Assembly: GCF_900105155.1 (NCBI RefSeq)
Contig: NZ_LT629762.1
Coordinates: forward strand, 310,001-374,000
Origin: Pseudomonas prosekii
GTDB lineage: Bacteria; Pseudomonadota; Gammaproteobacteria; Pseudomonadales; Pseudomonadaceae
DNA length: 64,000 bases
Reading direction: 5' to 3'
Part shown: one piece after another, positions 27,800 to 35,264 of the stretch
Position numbering within the stretch: position 1 is the stretch's first letter
How the letters are laid out: each line of letters starts with the position of its first letter
Notes under the pieces: generated by a model
What the model saw: only the letters and a program-made list of their open reading frames with translations
What the model was told of the DNA's origin: nothing
The model's database searches: none
Program-made: the position numbers and the translations under genes

Positions 27800-27829
27800 G
27801 TTTCTGGCGCAAACCTGCCTGTTTGTGCT
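27800..27829. promoter_or_regulatory. Candidate AraC operator with 21-bp direct repeats
   Basis: GTTTCTGGC at 27800 and GTTTGTGCT at 27821 are spaced 21 bases apart, two DNA turns as expected for AraC half-sites. The same pattern (GTTTCTACT, 21 bases, GTTTCTGCT) lies before the intact AraC gene at 47468-47497, with a shared CTGCCTGTTT core. It sits between the VOC gene and the AraC remnant. Confidence 0.55.
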
Positions 27830-27881
27830 TTTGCCTGGTGACGGATAACCGCCTGGTAACAGCCTGACGCTAAACCCGTAC

Positions 27882-28178
27882 GTGATCGCCACGCTGCCCA
27901 GCGACGAAGGCAAAGTGCGCGGGCGATCACTGGCGGCGATGTGCGACATGAGCGTCGCAGCGTTTTACCGTCACTTCAAAATCATCACCGGGATGACGCC
28001 GATCCAGTATCAGAAACGTCTGCGCCTGATCCGCGCGCGCTGGTTGCTGTTGTTCGATCCTCGCAATGCGGCGTCCATCGCTTTCACCATGGGCTATGAA
28101 AGCGCTTCGCAATTCAGCCGCGAATACGCGCGGCTGTTCGGCATGCCGCCCATGCGCGATGCGGCGCGGTTTCGCTGA
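27882..28178 (+). pseudogene. Truncated AraC-family regulator (C-terminal DNA-binding half only)
   Basis: The 98-residue frame contains the AraC double HTH from MCDMSVAAFYRHFKIITGMT through YESASQFSREYARLFGMPPM. It ends DAARFR, like the intact paralogue at 47541 (MSVSAFHRHFK ... YESATQFSRDYARVFGLPP). The N-terminal cupin domain of about 190 residues is missing, although the operator-like sequence upstream survives. A 5' deletion is the simplest explanation. A freely binding DNA domain could still be made from ATG 27882, but no good ribosome site is seen. Confidence 0.75.
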
Positions 28179-28183
28179 AAGCA

Positions 28184-28248
28184 AAAAGGGGACAGATTTA
28201 TTTATTCAGCCGCTGGACGCGAGCTGGAAAATAAATCTGTCCCCTTTT
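28184..28248. repeat. GGGGACAGATTTAT inverted repeat (terminator-like)
   Basis: Perfect 18-base arms, AAAAGGGGACAGATTTAT and its complement, surround a 29-base loop. T4/A4 at the outer ends allow termination in both directions. Shorter relatives occur at 6264 and 61773. It lies between the AraC remnant and tRNA-Gln. Confidence 0.75.
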
Positions 28249-28255
28249 CAGAAGA

Positions 28256-28330
28256 TGGCAGGGGCGGCTGGATTCGAACCAACGCATGGCAGGATCAAAA
28301 CCTGCTGCCTTACCGCTTGGCGACGCCCCT
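28256..28330 (-). tRNA. tRNA-Gln (anticodon UUG)
   Basis: On the minus strand the 75-base cloverleaf starts AGGGGCGTCGCCAAGCGGTA. The acceptor AGGGGCG pairs with CGCCCCT, followed by discriminator G and an encoded CCA. The anticodon arm is GCAGG-TTTTGAT-CCTGC with anticodon TTG, and the T arm is GTTGG-TTCGAAT-CCAGC. The D loop has AAGCGGTA. All stems pair. It is flanked on both sides by decayed genes. Confidence 0.95.
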
Positions 28331-28417
28331 GTAACAACGCGCGGAAATGTAACAACTTCCCTCGCTTTAGGGAAGTGTTCTTTTCGAATAAATGCGTTTT
28401 AAATCAGCCGCTTGTCC

Positions 28418-28783
28418 CTAGACCCTCGGTTGATGGCTGGTAACGCAGTGAATCCCGCCGCCGCCAGCGCTGATCGCGTCGATATTCAGCTGCACGACTT
28501 CCCGGCCCGGATACAGCGTGGTCAGCAGTTTCAGGGCCTTGGCGTCGGCAATTTTGTCGCCAAATTCAGGCGCGATCACCGCGCCGTTGACCAGGAAGTA
28601 CCCGCCCGCGCCGTCGACGACAAAATTGGCGCCGATATCACGCATCCAAATGTCGTCGAGTTTGCAGGTGACGTAGGTGATGTTGGCCGTGCCGCAGTGT
28701 TTCTCCGCCAAATCGCGCTCGCGGTGACGGCAAAACACAGTCACCGATTGATAACGCGCGATGGCCCGCGCAAGCAGGCCCAA
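28418..28783 (-). pseudogene. Remnant of agmatine-deiminase-family gene (internal and N-terminal loss)
   Basis: The 121-residue frame has two blocks of the peptidylarginine/agmatine deiminase family. The first, from GLLARAIARYQSVTVFCR to CKLDDIWMRDIGANFVVDGAGG, includes the substrate-loop DDIWMRD. It is followed directly by the C-terminal block YFLVNGAVIAPEFGDK ... DAISAGGGGIHCVTSHQPRV with the catalytic GGIHC cysteine. Full-length proteins are about 350-370 residues with some 170 residues between these blocks. The frame continues a few codons above 28783 (DVQTAL) before running into unrelated sequence shared with the LysR remnant. The gene is therefore broken twice. Confidence 0.8.
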
Positions 28784-28813
28784 CGCGGTTTGTACGTCCG
28801 GGGTAAAATCGCC

Positions 28814-29035
28814 CCAAATGGCGAGCCGGGTTTGCTGCTGGACGCGGCGTGCGCCGGGTTGGGGATCGCTTTGGTCAGCCAGTTATTGAGCCGCAAGGCG
28901 CTCACGGATGGACAGCTGCAACCCTTGGTCGAGCAAACCATTCGCGGGCCGAACTGGGCGCTGTTGACTCATCGCGACAGTGAAAACAATGCGCGCAGTT
29001 TCAGTGAGTGGTTGGTGGGGCAATTGCAGCGCTGA
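28814..29035 (+). pseudogene. C-terminal fragment of a LysR-family regulator
   Basis: From about 28814 the plus-strand frame reads NGEPGLLLDAACAGLGIALV, then SQLLSRKALTDGQLQPLVEQ to the stop at 29035. This is the last 70 residues of a LysR effector domain (G-x-G-I-A-x-x-x at the dimer strand, DGxLxPL). No start or HTH exists upstream; the sequence before it belongs to the deiminase remnant on the other strand. A deletion therefore fused two gene ends. Confidence 0.75.
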
Positions 29036-29138
29036 TGGTGGGTTGGCTGTCAGTCCGCGCTTATAAAGCCGCGCGGATCCCTATGCGAGTCCGGTAGCAT
29101 TGCCGCCCAAGGATCAAATCTCTCCCAAGGAAGCTTCA

Positions 29139-29612
29139 ATGCTATTCACCACGCGCTCGACCCACACACCGTTTTTGCTGTGCCTGGCGATCTTCGCCAC
29201 GTTCTGGCTGATCCAGCTCAACGCCTTCAACATCATCGTCTGGAGCTACAACTTCTGCCATTTCCTCTATGGCTTCTGCGCCGCGTTGCTGCTCGGTTAC
29301 GTGACCCTTCCGACGAGATTGTTCAAGCAATCGCTGCGCGACAACTTGCGCACGCTGCAAACAGGCATGCCGTGGAGCCCGTGGGGCGGCTTGATCATCG
29401 TGCTGTTTCTCTCGGCATATAACGAGATGTACGTCGATCCTCTGGAGAACGGGATTGCGTTCAGCGCGGCTTATCAGAACTTCGTCGCGGATATGTTGGG
29501 CCTGGGTTTATGCGTCGTGGTCAGCCATTTTGCCTTCCGTGATCGGCTGGGGAATACGCGCACGGATTACTCGGCAGGGCTGGGAATGGGGTCTGCGCGT
29601 TCGGCGGGTTGA
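29139..29612 (+). CDS. Inner-membrane protein of unknown function
   Basis: A 157-residue protein started at ATG 29139 (AAGGAAGC upstream). It has about four hydrophobic segments (TPFLLCLAIFATFWLIQL, FCHFLYGFCAALLLGYV, GLIIVLFLSAYNEMYVD, FVADMLGLGLCVVVSHFAF). The pattern YNEMYVDPLENGIAFSAAYQNFVADMLGL, with acidic residues inside the membrane region, recalls VanZ-like or DUF2238-like membrane proteins, but I am not certain of either. It is followed after 26 bases by a nucleotidyltransferase gene. Confidence 0.7.
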   Translation: MLFTTRSTHTPFLLCLAIFATFWLIQLNAFNIIVWSYNFCHFLYGFCAALLLGYVTLPTRLFKQSLRDNLRTLQTGMPWSPWGGLIIVLFLSAYNEMYVDPLENGIAFSAAYQNFVADMLGLGLCVVVSHFAFRDRLGNTRTDYSAGLGMGSARSAG

Positions 29613-29638
29613 TGGTCGCGCGAAGTGAGGAGGATTTC

Positions 29639-30412
29639 ATGACGCAAAACGGTATAGATGCAAACGGCTTCATCCTCGAGGTACCCGACGCTCCCGTTCA
29701 GTCTGATTTCCAGGAGCTGCTGCGCGACCTGTGCAGCACGCTGGTCGCTGAGGCGCCGCTGCTGCTGGACAGCATTTACCTGTATGGAAGTGTCGCAAGA
29801 GGCGAAGCCGTTCCAAGGGTTTCAGACCTGGACGTGACCTTGGTCCTTAGCCACGAGGGCTCCTCGCCCGACCTTGAAAACATAGAGGCCCTACGCAAAG
29901 CGCTGGCAGCCCGGCATCCCGAAGTCGTGAAGATTGACTTCGACATTGGCCATCGCGCAGAAGTGCTCGCAGCGGATAACTTGTTCAGTTGGGGCTACTG
30001 GCTAAAACACCACTGCCGCTGCATCTGGGGCAATGATCTGGGTCAACGCTTTGCACCGTTCAGACCTTCGCGCGCCATAGCCGTTGCGGTCAACGGTGAT
30101 TTCGAAGCGGTGTTGAACCGTTATGCCGAACGCATCGAGCAAACGATCGACATAAATGAACAGTCGCTTTGGCAACGCGAAGCAGCGCGCAAACTCATCC
30201 GCGCGACCAATATCTTGCGATATGATCAAGACCGAAATTGGCCGCGCACGCTGGACGAGCATGCCGAGCAGTTTGCCCGGCATTATCCGTCGATGAAGAC
30301 GCAGATCGAATCCTTTCTGGTATTGGCAAAAACGCCGACCACGTCGGTCAAGGAGTTCTCGACGCAGTTGCGCAATTTTGTCCAGTGGATGGCAGGTGTC
30401 CGAGTTCATTAA
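29639..30412 (+). CDS. Nucleotidyltransferase-domain protein (Pol-beta superfamily)
   Basis: A 257-residue protein started at ATG 29639 after GAGGAG. The motif YLYGSVARGEAVPRVSDLDVTLVL (about 49-72) gives the G-S-x-x-R-G and D-x-D pair of the nucleotidyltransferase fold. A third acidic residue is likely in VKIDFDIG. The helical C-terminal half (residues 150-255) resembles HEPN- or kanamycin-nucleotidyltransferase-like helical partners. Such stand-alone proteins resemble aminoglycoside nucleotidyltransferases or MNT toxin-antitoxin members. No HEPN partner gene is adjacent. The actual substrate is unknown. Confidence 0.8.
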   Translation: MTQNGIDANGFILEVPDAPVQSDFQELLRDLCSTLVAEAPLLLDSIYLYGSVARGEAVPRVSDLDVTLVLSHEGSSPDLENIEALRKALAARHPEVVKIDFDIGHRAEVLAADNLFSWGYWLKHHCRCIWGNDLGQRFAPFRPSRAIAVAVNGDFEAVLNRYAERIEQTIDINEQSLWQREAARKLIRATNILRYDQDRNWPRTLDEHAEQFARHYPSMKTQIESFLVLAKTPTTSVKEFSTQLRNFVQWMAGVRVH

Positions 30413-30538
30413 GCGCTTGGCGACACGCTTATATTTGAATTGGATCACATTTTTTTGTCCGACGATTTCGCCCATTGGCTTTTCCAAACCGGCCATAACG
30501 CCTACCATGCCCGCACTCTAAAAAGCGGCAGCCACTTC

Positions 30539-32224
30539 ATGTTCAAAGCAAGTCTGCGCAGTCACCTGACCCTTTGGTTTGCCGGTTTGTCGTTGCTCAC
30601 GCTGCTCAGCGTCGGGTTTTACGTGGGCCACATCGCCACCGCGCAGATGCGCCAAGCGAGCGGCAATGCGCTGCTGAGCACGGCCAAATCCGCCGCCGAG
30701 TTGCTTGGCGCGCAACTGCATGAACGCCAACTCGAAGTGTCGCTGCTCAGCCGCGCGCCGCTGTTGAAGCGCGGCAATCTTGATGACCCGGACATTTTGA
30801 CTTCGATGGAGTTGCGCACCCAATCGCGCGCCGAATATGCCTGGATGGGCGTGGCCGATGGCGATGGCCGGGTGCGCCAAGCGGTGAATAATCTGCTGGT
30901 CAATCAGTCGGTCAAGCAACGACCGTGGTTTCAGGCCGGGTTGCGTGATGATTACACCGGCGATCCGCACGAAGCGGTGTTGCTCGCCAAATTGCTGCCG
31001 GGCAGTCCGAACGGCGAGCCTCTGCGCTTCATTGATTTCGCGGCACCGATTCGCAATGCCCAAGGCCAGGTGGTCGGGGTATTGGGCGCGCACGCGCACT
31101 GGAGCTGGGTGACGAAGATTGTCGACGCGGCGGTGCTGCAAAAAGGCACGACGCCGGCCGTGGAGGCGTTGATTGTCGATAACGATGGCAAGGTGCTGTA
31201 CCCGGAACAACTGGCCGGCGAGCAGTTGCCGAACTTGCCGATGGCTTCGCAACAGTCCGGCGCCACGCCGGGCTGGACGGTCGGCAACGGTTATCTGACC
31301 AGCGCCGTTGCCGTGCCGACGCCTTCCAGCACCGGTCTGGCGTGGTACATCGCGGTGCGTCAGCCGCTGGACATCGCACTGCAACCGGCGCGGGTGCTGT
31401 TGTACAAATTGCTGTTGCTGGGTGTACTCGCGGCGGTGATTTTCGGATTGGTTGCGTATTACCTGGCGCTGTACCTGAGTCGGCCGATCGAGCAACTGGC
31501 GCGCGCGGCGAAGCAGGTCGGCGAGCAGCAGCCCAATGTGGTTTTTCCGCAGCATCATCCGGTGTTGGAAATCGCCCAACTGGTGTCCTCGATCGAGGGC
31601 ATGACCCAGTCATTGCTCGGCAAGGAGCATGAGCTGCTGGAGGCCAATACCTCGCTCGAAGCCACCGTCGCGCAGCGCACCGCCGCCCTCACCCAGGCAA
31701 ATGCCGACCTGTTGAAACTGGCGACTCACGACGCGCTGACCGGGGTGTTCAACCGGCGGCGTTTTGATGAAAAACTCGCCGAATGCAGCCTGTTGTTCCA
31801 GCGCACCGGCCGCACGTTTGCACTGCTGTTTATCGACGCCGATCACTTCAAGCGAATCAACGACACTTACGGACACGCGACCGGCGATGACGTGCTGGTG
31901 CAACTGGCGCAGTTGATTCAGCGCAACACCCGCGCGACTGACTTTGTCGCGCGGTTTGGCGGTGAGGAATTCGCGGTGTTGCTGCCCGAGCTGGAAGAGC
32001 CGGAAAGCCCCGAAGTCGTGGCGGAGAAGATCCGCGCGGCGATTGCCCAAGCGCAGTTTGCTGCAGTGGGTCAGGTGACGGTGAGTATCGGGGTCGGCGT
32101 GGCGGAGTTGTCGGATAGCAATGCCTCGGCGCTGATCAAACGCGCAGATGAGCGGTTGTATCAGGCGAAAGCTGCGGGGCGTAATCGGGTGTTCAGCACC
32201 ACGCAGACGTTGAGCGCCGAGTGA
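30539..32224 (+). CDS. Membrane-bound diguanylate cyclase (dCache-HAMP-GGDEF)
   Basis: A 561-residue protein started at ATG 30539. Transmembrane helices lie at about 12-32 and 285-310, enclosing a periplasmic double-Cache sensor (about 35-280; AEYAWMGVADGDGRVRQAV). A HAMP-like linker and coiled coil follow (LYLSRPIEQLARAAKQV; LEATVAQRTAAL), then the GGDEF domain (about 400-555). The catalytic signature is GGEEF in RFGGEEFAVLLP. The RxxD inhibitory site (RATD) stands five residues earlier and is intact, so product inhibition by c-di-GMP is expected. It should make c-di-GMP in response to a periplasmic small ligand. Confidence 0.92.
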   Translation: MFKASLRSHLTLWFAGLSLLTLLSVGFYVGHIATAQMRQASGNALLSTAKSAAELLGAQLHERQLEVSLLSRAPLLKRGNLDDPDILTSMELRTQSRAEYAWMGVADGDGRVRQAVNNLLVNQSVKQRPWFQAGLRDDYTGDPHEAVLLAKLLPGSPNGEPLRFIDFAAPIRNAQGQVVGVLGAHAHWSWVTKIVDAAVLQKGTTPAVEALIVDNDGKVLYPEQLAGEQLPNLPMASQQSGATPGWTVGNGYLTSAVAVPTPSSTGLAWYIAVRQPLDIALQPARVLLYKLLLLGVLAAVIFGLVAYYLALYLSRPIEQLARAAKQVGEQQPNVVFPQHHPVLEIAQLVSSIEGMTQSLLGKEHELLEANTSLEATVAQRTAALTQANADLLKLATHDALTGVFNRRRFDEKLAECSLLFQRTGRTFALLFIDADHFKRINDTYGHATGDDVLVQLAQLIQRNTRATDFVARFGGEEFAVLLPELEEPESPEVVAEKIRAAIAQAQFAAVGQVTVSIGVGVAELSDSNASALIKRADERLYQAKAAGRNRVFSTTQTLSAE

Positions 32225-32289
32225 GTTTTTTGCGCTGGATTGTTGCTGGATGCGGGCGACGCTAATCTCGTCGCCCACCCCGCCGTTCG

Positions 32290-33090
32290 CTACGGCGCCG
32301 GATAACCTTCGACCTGATCCGGCCACGCGGTCAGCACTTCAAAACCATCGTCGGTCACCGCGACCATGTGCTCCCACTGCGCCGACAGCGACAGGTCCTT
32401 AGTGACCACAGTCCAGCCATCGGCGAGGGTTTTGACGTGGCGTTTGCCGGCGTTGAGCATCGGTTCGATGGTGAAAATCATCCCGGTTTTGAGCGTCAGG
32501 CCCTGCCCCGGATAACCGTAATGCAGCACCTGCGGTTCATCGTGATAAACCTTGCCGATGCCATGCCCGCAATACTCGCGCACCACGCTGAAACCATCAC
32601 GCTCGGCGACGCTTTGAATCGCATGACCAATATCGCCCAATGTCGCGCCGGGGCGCACTACGCGGATGCCGGCGCACATCGCTTCATAGGTCGTCTGCAC
32701 CAGCCGCAGCGCCTCCGGGCGCGGCTCGCCGACAAAGTACATGCGGCTGGTGTCACCGAACCAGCCATCCTGCACCACGGCGATGTCGATGTTGACGATG
32801 TCGCCATCCTTCAGCACCTGGTCCGAAGGAATCCCGTGGCACACCACCTCGTTGACTGAAATGCACACGGTTTTCGGAAAGCCGTGATAACCGATGTTGC
32901 CGGCAATGGCTTTCTGCACATTGACGATGTAGTCGTTGCAGATCCGGTCCAGTTCATTGGTGGTCACACCCGGCTTGACGTGCTGGCCGATCATCGCCAA
33001 CACCTCGGCGGCCATTTTGCCGGCGACGCCTGACTGAGCGATTTGCGCTGGCGTATTGATCGGCACGATGGCCCTCACGGCGCGGTTCAT
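32290..33090 (-). CDS. map: Methionine aminopeptidase, type I (second copy suspected)
   Basis: A 266-residue enzyme removing the N-terminal Met from new proteins. The metal ligands are visible: D in VNIDIAVVQDG, D in GWFGDTSRM, H in YCGHGIGKVYHDEP, E in IFTIEPML and E in SAQWEHMV. Substrate-pocket text HGFPKTVCISVNEVVCHGIP is conserved. The housekeeping copy usually sits beside rpsB-tsf, so this one is probably a paralogue. Its start overlaps the stop of a ParD-like gene, so translation is coupled to an antitoxin-type protein. Confidence 0.93.
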   Translation of the reverse strand: MNRAVRAIVPINTPAQIAQSGVAGKMAAEVLAMIGQHVKPGVTTNELDRICNDYIVNVQKAIAGNIGYHGFPKTVCISVNEVVCHGIPSDQVLKDGDIVNIDIAVVQDGWFGDTSRMYFVGEPRPEALRLVQTTYEAMCAGIRVVRPGATLGDIGHAIQSVAERDGFSVVREYCGHGIGKVYHDEPQVLHYGYPGQGLTLKTGMIFTIEPMLNAGKRHVKTLADGWTVVTKDLSLSAQWEHMVAVTDDGFEVLTAWPDQVEGYPAP

Positions 33091-33338
33091 ACGGCAGCTC
33101 CTGCGGGGATCTTCACGCCATCGGCCATTGCGCAGACCTGTTGCAGATCCAGACCACCGGCCTGTTCGGCGCGAATCAGCAAACGGCAGATCGCGTTGTG
33201 GTCCAGGTCTGGATACAGCTCGGCGAGCATGCCAACGCGCATCCAGTGCTCAGCCTGGGCGTTGATCGAGCGGCTCAGCGCATTGCTCGCAACCCGCAGG
33301 TTCTCGTGCATGTCTTCTGAAATTTTGACGATACCCAT
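33087..33338 (-). CDS. ParD-like antitoxin-family protein
   Basis: An 83-residue protein started at ATG 33338. It reads MGIVKISEDMHENLRVASNALSRS, a ribbon-helix-helix-like opening as in ParD_like proteins, with INAQAEHWMRVGMLAELYPD following. No ParE/RelE toxin gene is adjacent; the next gene is the methionine aminopeptidase, overlapping by ATGA. This ParD-like/Map pairing is seen in several pseudomonads, as far as I recall. Its role is unknown: it may autoregulate the pair or bind the aminopeptidase. Confidence 0.82.
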   Translation of the reverse strand: MGIVKISEDMHENLRVASNALSRSINAQAEHWMRVGMLAELYPDLDHNAICRLLIRAEQAGGLDLQQVCAMADGVKIPAGAAV

Positions 33339-33565
33339 GAACAACCATCCGATATGAAATGCATATGAATCGTATACTACTGCAACGTCTCGGGTGACTG
33401 CAAATGCATAGCGTTTTTCCATCCTGCCGCCCACGCGCTTGCGCGCAATCGATCTAAAAAGACTGCGCGGGGATTTCGGCTTTTGACTATTCTGAAGTTG
33501 TAGGTGAAGACGCAGACTGATGCGCAAGAGGATAGCGAGGAGGCGTGGGGCGCGCTCCGAAGGGT

Positions 33566-33723
33566 ACACGGTTAGAAAGATCTCCGCGCTGAGATCCAGC
33601 CCTTATGCCGTGTGAAGCAGCAAAGTAAAAAACTTTGCTGTGAGAAGCCTGATAAATCTCGTAAGCCGGAGACCAGCACCGGCCACCTACTCGAATACCG
33701 AGCCCGCCTAGTGCGGGCTTTTT
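33566..33723 (+). ncRNA. Candidate structured RNA with intrinsic terminator
   Basis: On the plus strand a closing stem ACACGG (33566-33571)/CCGTGT (33608-33613) encloses a perfect hairpin GATCTC (33579-33584)/GAGATC (33591-33596). Next comes CAGCAAAGT (33618-33626)/ACTTTGCTG (33632-33640) with an A-rich loop, and then the terminator GCCCGC (33702)/GCGGGC (33713) followed by T5. No coding sequence fits this 510-base gap (33339-33849). The ordered stems and end terminator suggest a small RNA of about 160 bases, on the strand opposite the ParD/Map unit. No Rfam family is recognised. Confidence 0.45.
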
Positions 33724-33754
33724 CGTCGGCAAATACTGCGCAAAACTGAAACTG

Positions 33755-33781
33755 CGGGAGCGAGCCTGCTGGCGAAATGGC
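33755..33781. repeat. Single degenerate REP unit
   Basis: GCGGGAGCGAGCCTGCTGGCG is a lone REP-like half between the structured RNA candidate and the lipoprotein gene. Confidence 0.5.
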
Positions 33782-33849
33782 CCTGACATTCAACAGCTAT
33801 GTTGCCTGTAGAACCGACTTCACAAGCTCGCTCACCCCCACTGGATCAC

Positions 33850-34188
33850 TTACTGAATCTTGTTGTTCAGCTTGATCACGTCGCCCGACACATGGGTGGT
33901 GTAACCGGTCAGCACGTAGGCCCAGAACCAGTTTTCCTGCACTTGCGTGTTGATCAGCGCGTCGCCGCCCTTGGCTTTGATCGCGGCGGTCTGGGCGCGA
34001 ACAAAACGGTTGTTGTGCTGGATCGGGATGCAGCCGAACAGCAGCATGCCAGTGGCGCTTGCTTCGCTGTGACCGAGGACCGTGTATTGGCTGGCGTCAT
34101 ATTGCTGGGTCTTCATCGGCGCGCCTGTGCAACCGGCCAAAACCAGACCACATACTGCAACGGCAACCATCTTGCTGAGGTAATTCAA
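33850..34188 (-). CDS. Small lipoprotein of unknown function
   Basis: A 112-residue protein with a lipoprotein signal MNYLSKMVAVAVCGLVLAGC (lipobox LAGC, lipidated C20). The mature part has SEASATGMLLFGCIPIQHNNRF and KAKGGDALINTQVQENWFW, resembling the DUF4156/TRL-like small lipoproteins that form a compact alpha/beta sandwich. The residue after the lipid cysteine is Thr, so Lol sorting to the outer membrane is expected. It is alone between the RNA candidate and a LysR gene. Confidence 0.85.
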   Translation of the reverse strand: MNYLSKMVAVAVCGLVLAGCTGAPMKTQQYDASQYTVLGHSEASATGMLLFGCIPIQHNNRFVRAQTAAIKAKGGDALINTQVQENWFWAYVLTGYTTHVSGDVIKLNNKIQ

Positions 34189-34285
34189 GGTGAAACTCCA
34201 TTAGTAAACGCCCGGGATCCGTCTCCCGAGCGGCGCACACTCTAATGGAAGTGATGGCAAATTGGTATCGCCACAGGCGCTGTTT

Positions 34286-35176
34286 TCACTTCACCGCTTC
34301 GACCACGCCGCGCTCCTCAAGCAAACGCACAAACATGGTCAAACTTTGCGACACCGTACCGCGGCGCCACACCAGCCAGGTGCGCAAAAACCGGAACGAC
34401 GGGGTCAGCGGCCAGATACTCACCGTGCTGCAGCCGGGCATGCTTTCGAGCATGCTGCGCGGCATCAACGCCAAACCGGCGCCGGCGCTGACGCAGGCGA
34501 GCATGCCGTGATAGGACTCCATTTCGAAAATCTTGCCGGGCACCGAAGCGTCCTCGCTGAACCAGCGTTCGAAGTGATGCCGATACGAACAATTGGAGCG
34601 AAACGCGTAGATGTTTTCGCCGTTGACGTCCCGCGCGCGCCGGATCGGCGCGTGGTTGAGCGGCGCGATGACGACCATTTCCTCCTCGAACGCCGGCACG
34701 CCTTCCAACGCCGGGTGCAACACCGGGCCGTCGACAAACGCGGCAGCCAAACGCCCCGCAAGCACGCCGTCGATCATGGTCCCGGAAGGTCCGGTGGACA
34801 GATCCAGCTCGACTTTGGCGTGTTTCTGGTTGTACGCCGCGAGCAGTTCGGGAATGCGCACCGCTGCGGTACTTTCCAGCGAACCTAATGGAAACGCACC
34901 TTGCGGCTCTTCGCCCGCCACCGTCGCCCGTGCTTCCTGGACCAAGTCGAGAATGCGCCGCGCGTAATCGAGAAAACTCCAGCCGGCGGGCGACAGGCGC
35001 AAGCGGCTTTTCTCGCGGATAAACAGGTCAACGCCCAGGTCCAGCTCCAGTTGTTTGATCCGCGTGGTCAGGTTCGACGGCACTCGGTGGATGTGTTGCG
35101 CAGCCGCGCTGATGCTGCCGTGCTCGGCGACAGCTTTGAAAATTTCCAGCTGAACCAGATCCAAGACATTCTCCAA
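34286..35176 (-). CDS. LysR-family regulator, PtrR/YneJ-like
   Basis: A 296-residue regulator. The HTH is [20 protein letters not shown], then [20 protein letters not shown]. The P-S-N-x-T-x-R recognition helix is typical of the PtxR/YneJ subgroup. The effector domain contains [25 protein letters not shown] and [14 protein letters not shown]. It lies divergent from the succinate-semialdehyde dehydrogenase gene, 88 bases apart, exactly the arrangement of E. coli yneJ (ptrR) and yneI (sad). Regulation of that gene in response to a putrescine/GABA breakdown signal is the likely role. Confidence 0.88.
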   Translation of the reverse strand: MENVLDLVQLEIFKAVAEHGSISAAAQHIHRVPSNLTTRIKQLELDLGVDLFIREKSRLRLSPAGWSFLDYARRILDLVQEARATVAGEEPQGAFPLGSLESTAAVRIPELLAAYNQKHAKVELDLSTGPSGTMIDGVLAGRLAAAFVDGPVLHPALEGVPAFEEEMVVIAPLNHAPIRRARDVNGENIYAFRSNCSYRHHFERWFSEDASVPGKIFEMESYHGMLACVSAGAGLALMPRSMLESMPGCSTVSIWPLTPSFRFLRTWLVWRRGTVSQSLTMFVRLLEERGVVEAVK

Positions 35177-35264
35177 ACGTGAACGATACGCTCAGTATTA
35201 TTCAGTTTCCAGAAAACAGCCATCGCCTTAACCTGAGCGAATTCCCACCCAGCAGGACGGTGTC

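Noticed and set aside
29639..30412. MNT/HEPN toxin-antitoxin pair
   Set aside because: Only the nucleotidyltransferase protein is present; the flanking genes are a membrane protein and a diguanylate cyclase, with no HEPN gene.
33487..33789. Minus-strand open frame of 100 codons in the gap before the ParD-like gene
   Set aside because: It runs through hairpins and a terminator, has no ribosome site and no protein-like pattern; the structured RNA reading explains the sequence better.
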